DNA from: CAYJXK01 sp964374115
Lineage (GTDB): Bacteria > Patescibacteriota > Patescibacteriia > Magasanikbacterales > UBA922
Length of the DNA: 64,000 nucleotides
Assembly: GCA_964374115.1 (NCBI GenBank)
Contig: CAYJXK010000001.1
Span: forward strand, 54,828-118,827
Reading direction: 5' to 3'
The number at the start of each line of letters is the position of its first letter. The stretch's first letter is position 1. Below, in pieces: positions 1 to 7,355 of the stretch. The translations under genes and the position numbers were made by a program. The notes beneath the pieces were generated by a model. It was not told the DNA's origin. It saw only the letters and a program-made list of their open reading frames with translations, and searched no databases.

Positions 1-402
1 TATGTGAAGGTGAGTAAGGTGATTCAAAAACGATGGGCGAGTGATGCTGTATCATTTTTCCGCGCTGAGCCAGCTCGAAAAATCGAGAAGTTTATTCTTC
101 CTAAAAATGTATCAGCGTCAATTCTTCACGAAGCCATGATGCGAGTAGTGGCGCGCTTGACGCCTCGTGTGGCGCTTCCCACGAGCATGATTGATCGGAC
201 GATTAGTTTACAAGAGAAAATGAATATTCTGCGCGACCTGTTGCGGAAGGCAAAAAAAATTGTCTTTTCAGATCTTCTTTCATCTGCAAACAAAACAGAT
301 ATGATCGTGAGTTTCCTCGCTCTCCTGGAACTCATGAAGCAACATCATATTTTTCTTTCGCAGAATCGCGTGTTTGAAGAGATTGTGATTGAACGGGTTT
401 GA
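1..402 (+). CDS. scpA: Segregation and condensation protein A, C-terminal part
   Basis: The reading frame is already open at the first base, so this is the 3' end of a gene that begins outside the window; the GTG at base 4 is not taken as the start. About 133 residues are visible, basic and helical, ending in a winged-helix-like segment typical of the kleisin ScpA, which binds the Smc ATPase heads and ScpB to compact and segregate the chromosome. The assignment rests on this C-terminal segment and on scpB lying 1.7 kb downstream on the same strand. In most bacteria scpA and scpB are adjacent; here a membrane glycosyltransferase sits between them. No part of the N-terminal Smc-binding region can be seen. 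Confidence 0.72.
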   Translation, partial: YVKVSKVIQKRWASDAVSFFRAEPARKIEKFILPKNVSASILHEAMMRVVARLTPRVALPTSMIDRTISLQEKMNILRDLLRKAKKIVFSDLLSSANKTDMIVSFLALLELMKQHHIFLSQNRVFEEIVIERV

Positions 403-430
403 TTGGGTGATGAGGTGAAAAAATATACAT

Positions 431-2071
431 ATGTCCAAACGTCGCCTGGCGCTTTCATCAGTTCTTGCATTAGCCATACTCTTCGCCTTCACCCCCTCTC
501 TCCGCTCTTCTTTCGTGAGCGACGATTATGATTGGCTTCGTCTCACGCGAGATTCTCGCCCAATTCAAACCTATTTCACGACGAATTATTTCGGCACACG
601 TGATGGCGGGAGCTATACGCCGATGCTCAGCCTCTTGTTTACGTTTGAACAATGGGCTTTTGGTCTGCACCCGCTGCCATTTCATATCTTTGGGGTTCTC
701 CTTCATCTGCTGAATACGGGGATGATCTTTGTATTGATGTTTCAGTTTGTAAAAAAACGATCGGTGGCTTTCGCGTCGGCCATGATCTTCGGACTCCTCC
801 CGAGTCATAGTGAAGCTGTCACATGGATTGCGGCAGTGCCACATGTGCTTGTGACGAGTTGGTATCTGGGCGCATTACTTTGCTTCACACGGTTTTTTTC
901 TTCTCACAAATGGTCGTGGTATGTGGGCGTGCTTCTCTGTACGATAGGAGCGCTTCTTACGAAAGAGAGCGCCATCACGCTCCCTATCACTCTTATTCTC
1001 CTGGGAATTATTTTTCCTGCAGAAGAGAAACAGACATTCACTCTTCGCCGAGCGGTCTTACCCGCCCTATTGCCGATTGTTTTTGTCCTTGTGTATCTCC
1101 TCCTTCGGGCATGGACCACGGGAGTACTCTTCGGATATTATGGACGCGCAAGTCTGGATATTGATATCACAGCCATGTTCAAGATGTATGTCGAGTCTAC
1201 CATCGGAATTCTTTTTTCTCATCCGTGGCGTGTCACTCTCACATCGTTTGTCTTTGAGTATAGATGGTTTTTTCTCCTCCTCCTTTTTTTGTTTCTATGG
1301 GTCCTCGCGCGAACGAAAGAATATAGACGGTTTTTCTTCTTTTTTGGTGGAGGATATGTGGTGTCGCTTCTCCCTTTTCTGCAATTATTGTGGAATCAAC
1401 ACAATACCGAAGGCGAACGATATACCTATCTTGCGTCTGTTTTTTTTGTTCCTATCTTGATGGTATGTTGTTTCACTCTTTTTAAGAAATTTCGTCATGC
1501 GGCGGTGCTCCTGTCTTTGGGAGGTATTGTCGTGGTTGGCTTCATGGGTCTCTCTCTCTTTCAAAAAAATAAAATTTGGCAAGAAGCAGGAACCATTGCC
1601 GACAGAATCCTCGAGTCGTATTCCACTCTCGCGATTGAACCGGATGATGCATTGCTTTTCATCGGCATTCCTGATAATCTATATGGTGCGCAAGTTTTTC
1701 GAAACGCTCTCAAAGAGGCTCTTGTCCTTTATGGTTTGGTTTCTCGAGACGCGCAGACAGAGCGGCTCGGAGCATATACGATGTTGGACAGAGAGAATTC
1801 TCATGCACATATTGTGGACGTAGAGAAGACAAGTAGCACGAGCATTGCCCTTATCCCCAAACAAGAGGGAGTTCGAATTTTTACTGGGTTCCCCAAAGGC
1901 ACGCATCCATTTGGCACATTTTTTCTCGAAAATTTTCAACGTGATCATACGGGTTCGGACATTCGAGTGGAGTTTGAAGAGGAAAAATTGGAAGCATTGA
2001 GAGCGCAGGGGCGGAGATTGTTGATTGTGTATTTTGATGAAGGGAAGTTGCGGATGTACGCGGTACAATAG
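431..2071 (+). CDS. GT-C fold membrane glycosyltransferase (PMT/TMTC-like)
   Basis: A 546-residue protein with about ten hydrophobic helices. Near the N-terminus, after the first helix, it has FVSDDYDWL, matching the acidic first-loop motif of GT-C enzymes that use polyprenyl-phosphate sugars. It is followed by YTPMLSLLF and a helix with FHIFGVLLHLLNTG, the arrangement seen in PMT and TMTC relatives. The C-terminal 150 residues after the last helix are soluble. The likely role is transfer of a sugar from a lipid carrier to a protein or glycan outside the membrane; the acceptor cannot be read from sequence. It starts at an ATG 28 bases after scpA and precedes scpB, so it is probably co-transcribed. 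The family is fairly clear, the substrate unknown. Confidence 0.75.
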   Translation: MSKRRLALSSVLALAILFAFTPSLRSSFVSDDYDWLRLTRDSRPIQTYFTTNYFGTRDGGSYTPMLSLLFTFEQWAFGLHPLPFHIFGVLLHLLNTGMIFVLMFQFVKKRSVAFASAMIFGLLPSHSEAVTWIAAVPHVLVTSWYLGALLCFTRFFSSHKWSWYVGVLLCTIGALLTKESAITLPITLILLGIIFPAEEKQTFTLRRAVLPALLPIVFVLVYLLLRAWTTGVLFGYYGRASLDIDITAMFKMYVESTIGILFSHPWRVTLTSFVFEYRWFFLLLLFLFLWVLARTKEYRRFFFFFGGGYVVSLLPFLQLLWNQHNTEGERYTYLASVFFVPILMVCCFTLFKKFRHAAVLLSLGGIVVVGFMGLSLFQKNKIWQEAGTIADRILESYSTLAIEPDDALLFIGIPDNLYGAQVFRNALKEALVLYGLVSRDAQTERLGAYTMLDRENSHAHIVDVEKTSSTSIALIPKQEGVRIFTGFPKGTHPFGTFFLENFQRDHTGSDIRVEFEEEKLEALRAQGRRLLIVYFDEGKLRMYAVQ

Positions 2072-2144
2072 AGATAAACTTTTTCGCAGAAATGTATCTC
2101 GTATCGTACAAACACGGAAAACAAATAAAAGAGACGTCGAAACT

Positions 2145-2753
2145 ATGAACCAAGAACCAAGAACCAAGAATCGACTCACTACGATTCTCGAATCCATCCT
2201 TTTTGTCGCGTCAAAGCCGCTTGCGATACGAGACATTGCCAAATCGACAGGAGAGAAAGAGGCGAGTATTCGAGAAGCGCTTGACACGGTAAAAGAACGA
2301 TATAATAGAAAAGATTCGGGTATCCAGATTTTGGAAATAGGGGATACGGTCCAAATGGGGACGAATCCAGCGTGCGCGCAAGGAATCAGCGCATTTATCA
2401 CAGATGAAATCTCGGAAGAACTCACCAGAGCCCAGCTCGAGACCCTCACGATTGTGAGTTATCGAGGGCCGATCACGCGAGCAGAACTCGAGCAAATCCG
2501 AGGCGTGAATTGCGCGGTGATTATCCGAAATCTGTTGATGCGAGGACTCATCGAAGAAAAAGAACGCGAGCATGAAATGTTTCCAGTGTATATGTTGTCA
2601 ATGGAAGCAATCCAACATCTTGACATTCGTTCTCCAAAAGAATTACCAGAATATGAAATACTTTCTGTGCATGAACACATTGAGGCACTTCTGCAAGAAA
2701 AAGATAGCACGTCTCCTCAAGCACGAAAGGAATCTTTCGTCGAAGAAGAATGA
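2145..2753 (+). CDS. scpB: Segregation and condensation protein B
   Basis: A 202-residue protein with the two winged-helix domains of ScpB: an N-terminal part beginning RLTTILESILFVASKPL and a second with the family signature TIVSYRGPITRAELEQIRGV. It dimerises and binds the ScpA kleisin in the Smc condensin complex. The frame is open further upstream, but the ATG at 2145 (MNQEPRTKNR) gives the usual family length and leaves a 73-base gap after the glycosyltransferase. The C-terminal 30 residues are acidic and variable. It is followed after one base by the D,D-peptidase gene, whose ATG follows the TGA directly, suggesting translational coupling. Confidence 0.93.
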   Translation: MNQEPRTKNRLTTILESILFVASKPLAIRDIAKSTGEKEASIREALDTVKERYNRKDSGIQILEIGDTVQMGTNPACAQGISAFITDEISEELTRAQLETLTIVSYRGPITRAELEQIRGVNCAVIIRNLLMRGLIEEKEREHEMFPVYMLSMEAIQHLDIRSPKELPEYEILSVHEHIEALLQEKDSTSPQARKESFVEEE

Positions 2754-2754
2754 T

Positions 2755-3771
2755 ATGACGATCAATCTGATATCAGGCCAGGAGATCCACAAGGAAAATG
2801 CATGGAGGAATGCTTTTTGTGTCAGTCTTTTTTTCATCGGAGTGATTGTCTGGAGTGTGTGGACGTATCAGGAGAAAAAAGTTTCAGTGACACAGGCAGC
2901 CGAGAGTGAAGGAGCGCTCGATAGTGGCATGCCAATTCCTTCCACACCATCAGAACCAGCGCCGCCGATGCTCATAGGAGTAGATCGTATTCAAGAAGAG
3001 ATATTTTCGGCAGAAGCGATACTTGTCAAAGATGTTGAGAGCGACGCGATTTTATATCAGAAACAACCTGAAATCATACGGCCGGGAGCGAGCATTGTGA
3101 AGCTCATGAGCGCTCTTGTGTTTCTCGAGGACGACGTGTCGTGGCAGAGTACGACAACAGTGACACACGATGCGGTCGTTGACACACACATGTATGAAGG
3201 CGATACATATACGATCGAAGAGCTCTGGAATGCGGCGCTTGTTGCTTCATCGAACAAAGCGATTTTGACTCTTGTTGACACCCTTCCGTGGGGTCGAGAT
3301 GCATTTGTAGAGCGTATGAACCAAAAGGCTATGGAAATTGGGATGACACACAGCACCTTTGTTGATCCTGCTGGTCTTGCGACGGAAAATCAGGTGACTG
3401 CATCTGACGTGGTTATTCTCTTTGGGGAAGCGATGGAACAAGAAAAAATTCGCTCCACACTACTCATCAAAGAAGGAACACTTTTTTCAAAAGAAAGGAA
3501 TAAAAAACATCATTTTTGGAATACGAATTGGCTGCTTCTTGGCTGGATTCCCCATGGGTTTTCTGTATTTCATGGAGGGAAAACAGGCTACACAGAGGCA
3601 GCCGGGTACAATTTTGTGATGCGCGTCGAGGACAGCCGTGGCAAAGTTCTCGATGTCGCGATTCTTGGCGCAGATGCCAACGAGGCGCGATTTATCGAGG
3701 CACGCGATATTGCCAATTGGGTTTTTTCACAGTATGAGTGGGTGGGTGCGGTGACATCCACAGGCGAATAA
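2755..3771 (+). CDS. D-alanyl-D-alanine carboxypeptidase/endopeptidase (S11 family)
   Basis: A 338-residue penicillin-binding-type serine peptidase. A single N-terminal membrane helix (about residues 20-38) is followed by a Pro-rich linker and the S11 domain. All three active-site motifs are present: SIVK (SxxK, nucleophile Ser) in GASIVKLMSA, SSN (SxN) in VASSNKA, and KTG in HGGKTGYTEAAG. It trims or cleaves peptidoglycan stem peptides outside the cytoplasmic membrane. The ATG at 2755 lies one base after the scpB stop; the frame is open further upstream but would overlap scpB. A terminator hairpin begins at its stop codon. Confidence 0.88.
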   Translation: MTINLISGQEIHKENAWRNAFCVSLFFIGVIVWSVWTYQEKKVSVTQAAESEGALDSGMPIPSTPSEPAPPMLIGVDRIQEEIFSAEAILVKDVESDAILYQKQPEIIRPGASIVKLMSALVFLEDDVSWQSTTTVTHDAVVDTHMYEGDTYTIEELWNAALVASSNKAILTLVDTLPWGRDAFVERMNQKAMEIGMTHSTFVDPAGLATENQVTASDVVILFGEAMEQEKIRSTLLIKEGTLFSKERNKKHHFWNTNWLLLGWIPHGFSVFHGGKTGYTEAAGYNFVMRVEDSRGKVLDVAILGADANEARFIEARDIANWVFSQYEWVGAVTSTGE

Positions 3772-3797
3772 AAAAAGAACGTCCACGTTCTTTTTTT
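3771..3797. terminator. Bidirectional Rho-independent terminator
   Basis: Perfect 6-bp stem GAACGT/ACGTTC with a two-base loop, preceded by a run of A and followed by seven T, so it can work on both strands. It overlaps the last base of the peptidase stop codon and separates that gene (plus) from tRNA-Leu (minus). Confidence 0.85.
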
Positions 3798-3799
3798 GT

Positions 3800-3886
3800 T
3801 GGTGCCGCGGGAGAGAATCGAACTCTCATGACCTTGCGGTCGCGGGATTTTGAGTCCCGTGCGTCTGCCAATTCCGCCACCGCGGC
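3800..3886 (-). tRNA. tRNA-Leu (CAA anticodon)
   Basis: On the minus strand a complete cloverleaf can be folded: acceptor GCCGCGG/CCGCGGC, discriminator A, and CCA encoded in the DNA. The anticodon stem CGGGA/TCCCG encloses the loop CTCAAAA, anticodon CAA, reading UUG. The long variable arm is typical of a class II tRNA such as leucine, and the T loop is TTCGATT. It is about 87 nt including CCA. Confidence 0.95.
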
Positions 3887-3914
3887 CTTTATTACGATCA
3901 TAGCGTATATTGTA

Positions 3915-3943
3915 TTGATCATTCTGTCAATATGGTGTATACT
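3915..3943 (+). promoter_or_regulatory. Sigma70-type promoter for parA-parB
   Basis: TTGATC (3915-3920), a 17-base spacer and TATACT (3938-3943) on the plus strand, about 110 bases before the parA start. A minus-strand TTGACA at 3925-3930 overlaps it and could serve tRNA-Leu, but the -10 for that direction is poor. Confidence 0.55.
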
Positions 3944-4004
3944 TTTTTTGAGAATGAATTCATGATCCATGTTTTATCTTGGCATCATCTCATTCCTTTT
4001 TTCT

Positions 4005-4022
4005 TTCCGCCAATAGGCGGAA
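4005..4022 (+). other. Leader hairpin before parA
   Basis: TTCCGCC/GGCGGAA, 7-bp perfect stem with a four-base loop, in the parA leader 30 bases before the GTG start. No T-run follows, so it is not an ordinary terminator; it could affect leader stability or translation. Confidence 0.5.
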
Positions 4023-4051
4023 CATAATTCATAATTCACGATTCATCAGGT

Positions 4052-4825
4052 GTGTCCCGTGTCATCACTATCGTCAACCAAAAAGGCGGTGTGGGAAAAA
4101 CCACAACTGCGATCAATCTTGCCGCGTATCTTGCAGAGTTTGGTAAATTTGTGTTGCTTGTTGACATGGATCCCCAGGGCAACGCGACAAGTGGACTTGG
4201 GGTTCTCCGACACGAGCTTCCCTATGGGATTTATCAGGCACTCGCAAAACAAAAAAGGATTCATGATGTTGTTAAGAATACTGCCCATGAGGGACTGCGA
4301 CTCGTTCCAGCGACGCCAGATTTGGCAGGAGCAAATATAGAGCTTGTGGACGTGGAACGGCGAGAATTTCAGCTTTCTGATCTTCTCGAAGAAACCAAAC
4401 ATGCGTATGATTATATTCTTATTGATTGCCCGCCATCGCTCGGACTTCTCACCATCAACAGTTTGGTCGCGGCGGATGAACTTCTTATCCCGGTCCAGGC
4501 AGAGTATTACGCGCTCGAAGGGTTGGGACAACTATTGCAAACCATTGATTTGATCCGACAGCATGTGAAATCAGACTTACGGATCCTTGGCGCTGTGCTT
4601 ACGATGTTTGACTCTCGGACACGACTTTCTGAAGAAATCATGAAAGATTTGTATCAATATTTTCCCGACACTATTTTTCGATCCGTGATTCCTCGCACCG
4701 TTCGTCTCGCAGAAGCGCCGAGTTTTGGCAAAACCATTCTCCATTACGAACCGAGTGGGAAAGGCGCTAAAGCATATGAGCGGCTCGCGAAAGAGATTTT
4801 GGAGAAACACGGGTGGACAAATTAA
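4052..4825 (+). CDS. parA: ParA/Soj chromosome partitioning ATPase
   Basis: A 257-residue protein with the deviant Walker A motif KGGVGKTTT at about residues 10-18, DMDPQGN (Walker A') near 36-42 and DYILIDCPPSLG (Walker B) near 125. These define chromosomal ParA/Soj proteins, which bind DNA as ATP dimers and move ParB-parS complexes. Translation starts at GTG 4052, which places MSRVITIVNQ at the N-terminus as in the family. parB follows after nine bases, so the two form an operon, probably driven from the promoter at 3915. The lack of an N-terminal helix-turn-helix fits the chromosomal type Ib rather than a plasmid type. Confidence 0.95.
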   Translation: MSRVITIVNQKGGVGKTTTAINLAAYLAEFGKFVLLVDMDPQGNATSGLGVLRHELPYGIYQALAKQKRIHDVVKNTAHEGLRLVPATPDLAGANIELVDVERREFQLSDLLEETKHAYDYILIDCPPSLGLLTINSLVAADELLIPVQAEYYALEGLGQLLQTIDLIRQHVKSDLRILGAVLTMFDSRTRLSEEIMKDLYQYFPDTIFRSVIPRTVRLAEAPSFGKTILHYEPSGKGAKAYERLAKEILEKHGWTN

Positions 4826-4834
4826 TTTTTCACT

Positions 4835-5704
4835 ATGGCATTAGGCAAAGGACTCAGCTCTCTTCTTCCACAACAAAAAGGCATGCGGATGACCTTGCAT
4901 AAAGAAACCGGACATGCGAAGGACGGAGATCGCATTTGGAATATCCCTATTTCGGAGATTGTCCCGAATGCGGACCAACCACGAAAAGTATTTTCTCACC
5001 AGGAGCTTGAAGATCTTGTTGGTTCGATCAAGTTGCACGGCATTCTTCAACCAATTCTTGTCACAGAAAAAGATGATGGCGGATACGAGCTTATCGCAGG
5101 CGAGCGCCGGCTTCGGGCTGCCGAGATTGCAGGACTCCCCACGGTTCCTGCTATCGTCCGCACAGCGACAAAACAAGACAAGCTTGAACTTGCCCTCATT
5201 GAAAATATTCAGCGTCAAGATTTGAATCCGATAGAAGAGGCATTTGCCTATGGCCGGTTGGTTGAAGAATTTGGATTGACGCAACAAGAGGTGGGGGACA
5301 GAGTGGGAAAGAGCCGTCCGTATATCGCAAATACGATTCGACTCCTTGGGCTTCCAGAACCGATCCAAAAAGCGCTCATGGACGGAGCGCTGAGTCAAGG
5401 CAAAGCCAAAGCAATTCTAAGTCTCAAAAGTGAAGAGGATCAAATGAAAGTATTTCATTCTATGATGGGGGAGGCTATCACAGTACGCGATGTCGAGCAG
5501 GCAGTTGCCTCAAAAGGAGCGCGATCACGAAAAGGGTTTATTCGGCAAGACGCGAATATTTTGGCGTATGAACACATGCTCGAAGAACGGCTCGGGGTCA
5601 AAGTACACATGACGCTCCGAGGAGGGCGGGGGACAATTCTCATCTCATTTTATTCGAAGGAAGAATTAGAGCGTGTGATTCGGACGATGGTTAATGCGCA
5701 TTGA
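4835..5704 (+). CDS. parB: ParB/Spo0J chromosome partitioning protein
   Basis: A 289-residue ParB. The N-terminal start MALGKGLSSLLP is the usual ParA-stimulating tip. The CTPase/ParB domain covers roughly residues 30-120, with GERRLRAAEIAGL as the conserved CTP-binding box and ALIENIQRQDLNPIEEA just after it. The helix-turn-helix that reads parS (LTQQEVGDRVGKSRPYIANTIRLL) follows, and a short C-terminal dimerisation region ends the protein. It is the second gene of the parAB operon. No canonical 16-bp parS (TGTTTCACGTGAAACA type) was noticed in the window by eye. Confidence 0.95.
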   Translation: MALGKGLSSLLPQQKGMRMTLHKETGHAKDGDRIWNIPISEIVPNADQPRKVFSHQELEDLVGSIKLHGILQPILVTEKDDGGYELIAGERRLRAAEIAGLPTVPAIVRTATKQDKLELALIENIQRQDLNPIEEAFAYGRLVEEFGLTQQEVGDRVGKSRPYIANTIRLLGLPEPIQKALMDGALSQGKAKAILSLKSEEDQMKVFHSMMGEAITVRDVEQAVASKGARSRKGFIRQDANILAYEHMLEERLGVKVHMTLRGGRGTILISFYSKEELERVIRTMVNAH

Positions 5705-5709
5705 TCATT

Positions 5710-5770
5710 GAACTCATATCATTTTTCCTCTCAGGAGAGCGCGTCAGACACAGAAACTCGCTATGAGTTT
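5710..5770. repeat. R1 inverted-repeat element, copy 1
   Basis: About 60 bases between the convergent genes parB and rel. The ends are GAACTCATA and the inverted TATGAGTTT; the inner part contains CTCTCAGGAGAG and GTCAGACACAGAAACTCGC. A second copy in opposite orientation lies at 41387-41444 and a split copy at 26929-27137. Here it could also act as a bidirectional terminator. Confidence 0.7.
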
Positions 5771-5772
5771 AT

Positions 5773-7254
5773 TTACTTTTTCGGTAAGACCGATTTGATC
5801 CATTCCGTAATGGTTTTTTTTTGTTGTGATTTGATGTGGCCGCGCGCGGTATGGGTTTTGACAAATTGGAGCCAATCTTGATTCGGTCCCTTTCTACTTT
5901 TGTCCACAATAATCTCTACCACATCGCCATTTTTGAGTTCGGTGCTGAGGCTCGACATTTTTTCATTGATCAGCGCGGCAGAACATCGGTTGCCGATCTC
6001 GGTATGGATATGATAGGCAAAGTCGACCGGGGTTGCTCCTTCCGGCAGATCAATCACATCTCCTTTTGGTGTAAATACAAAAATACGACTCTGGAGAAAG
6101 TCCACTTTCATTTCTTCGAGGTCAGAGAGTTTTGTGAGAATATCTTTTTGAATTTCTGCTAATTCTTTTGCCCAGGCAATATCTCGTTTTGGCAATCGTC
6201 TTCCGTCTTCGTGATAACGCCAATGAGCCGCAGTTCCATAGAGCGCCTCTTCATGCATCTCAGGCGTGCGGATTTGGAATTCAATACTCTCTCCTTCTTC
6301 ACTAAATACCGTGGTGTGAAGGGATTGATAGTGATTCGGTTTGGGTTGTGAAATATAGTCTTTAATACGACCTTTGAGAGGTTTCCAGATTTTATGAAGA
6401 ATCCCAAGCGCTCCGTAGCAATCTGCGACGCTCGGAATTACAATCCGAATCGCGACGAGATCGTATACTTTTGCGACTTGTTGATCTTTTCGGATGAGTT
6501 TTTGGTACAAGCTAAAGAGTCGTTTGCTACGCCCCTCAATGGATATGATGGGAATGTGAGCGTTTTCGATTTCTTTTTTTGCTCGACGTTGCATGTCGTG
6601 AAGAAATTTTTCTTTTCCTTTCATTTTTTCGTCACGGATCTGTTTTGTCTCATCGTATTCTTTTGGGTACACATACTGAAACGACAGATCTTCAAGCATA
6701 CCTTTCATTTCATCCATACCGAGACGATTCGCGATTGGGGCGTATATTTCTAGGCTCTCGAGCGCAATCCGGTATTGTTTTTGTGGGGGAAGCGCGTCAA
6801 GGGTTTGAAGATTATGGATACGGTCCGCAAATTTGATAATCATGACACGGACATCTTCTGCCATGGCAACAAACATTTTTCGTAAATTTTCAAGATATCT
6901 CTCTACGCCACGATATTTTAGTTTTCCCAATTTGGTAATTCCCCCAACCATGGAAGCAATTTCAGAACCGAATTCTTTTTCCACGTCTTCGAGCGTTCTA
7001 TCCGTGTCTTCTGGAACATCATGGAGAAGTGTTGCCGCGATAATGAGAGGATCAATTTTCATGTCTGCCAAGAGATCAGCGGCAGAGAGAGGATGCATGA
7101 TGTACGGTTCCCCAGATTTTCGGATCTGTCCTTTGTGCGCCTCGGCGGCAAAATCGTAGGCCAAACGAACCAATGTTGTATCCGCGGTTTTAAGGTAGGT
7201 TCCAATCTTTTTAATAAGGGATTCAATTGTTGGTTGTTTTTGGTTCTGTACCAT
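5773..7254 (-). CDS. rel: Bifunctional (p)ppGpp synthetase/hydrolase, short Rel/SpoT form
   Basis: A 493-residue RelA/SpoT homologue. The N-terminal HD hydrolase domain carries HKGQIRKSGEPYIMHP and the metal-binding TLLHDVPEDT, so hydrolysis looks intact. The synthetase domain has YDLVAIRIVIP, GRIKDYISQPKPNHYQSLHT and ends near residue 350. A TGS domain (IFVFTPKGDVIDLPEGATPVDFAYHIH) follows at about 390-450. The protein stops after TGS: the C-terminal helical, zinc-finger and ACT domains of full-length Rel (usually over 700 residues) are missing, which would remove much of the known ribosome-linked regulation. It lies downstream of topA on the same strand, with a terminator between them. Confidence 0.93.
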   Translation of the reverse strand: MVQNQKQPTIESLIKKIGTYLKTADTTLVRLAYDFAAEAHKGQIRKSGEPYIMHPLSAADLLADMKIDPLIIAATLLHDVPEDTDRTLEDVEKEFGSEIASMVGGITKLGKLKYRGVERYLENLRKMFVAMAEDVRVMIIKFADRIHNLQTLDALPPQKQYRIALESLEIYAPIANRLGMDEMKGMLEDLSFQYVYPKEYDETKQIRDEKMKGKEKFLHDMQRRAKKEIENAHIPIISIEGRSKRLFSLYQKLIRKDQQVAKVYDLVAIRIVIPSVADCYGALGILHKIWKPLKGRIKDYISQPKPNHYQSLHTTVFSEEGESIEFQIRTPEMHEEALYGTAAHWRYHEDGRRLPKRDIAWAKELAEIQKDILTKLSDLEEMKVDFLQSRIFVFTPKGDVIDLPEGATPVDFAYHIHTEIGNRCSAALINEKMSSLSTELKNGDVVEIIVDKSRKGPNQDWLQFVKTHTARGHIKSQQKKTITEWIKSVLPKK

Positions 7255-7329
7255 ATCATTTTTCTTTCTTTTATATTGTATGCGTGTTTTTTCCTTTTGG
7301 CAAGGGCAAGGGGTTTGACAAACATATTC

Positions 7330-7355
7330 AAAAATCCGACCTCAGTCGGATTTTT
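7330..7355 (-). terminator. topA terminator that contains the stop codon in its loop
   Basis: Perfect 11-bp stem AAAAATCCGAC/GTCGGATTTTT with a four-base loop. The topA stop TGA (7342-7344 on the minus strand) lies in the loop, so the last topA codons form one arm of the hairpin and the T-run is the other. Confidence 0.8.

Noticed and set aside
2025..2144. N-terminal extension of scpB
   Set aside because: The extra 40 residues overlap the glycosyltransferase gene and have no ScpB similarity.
4052..5704. A parS site next to parAB
   Set aside because: No 16-base palindrome of the TGTTTCACGTGAAACA type was found by eye near the operon.
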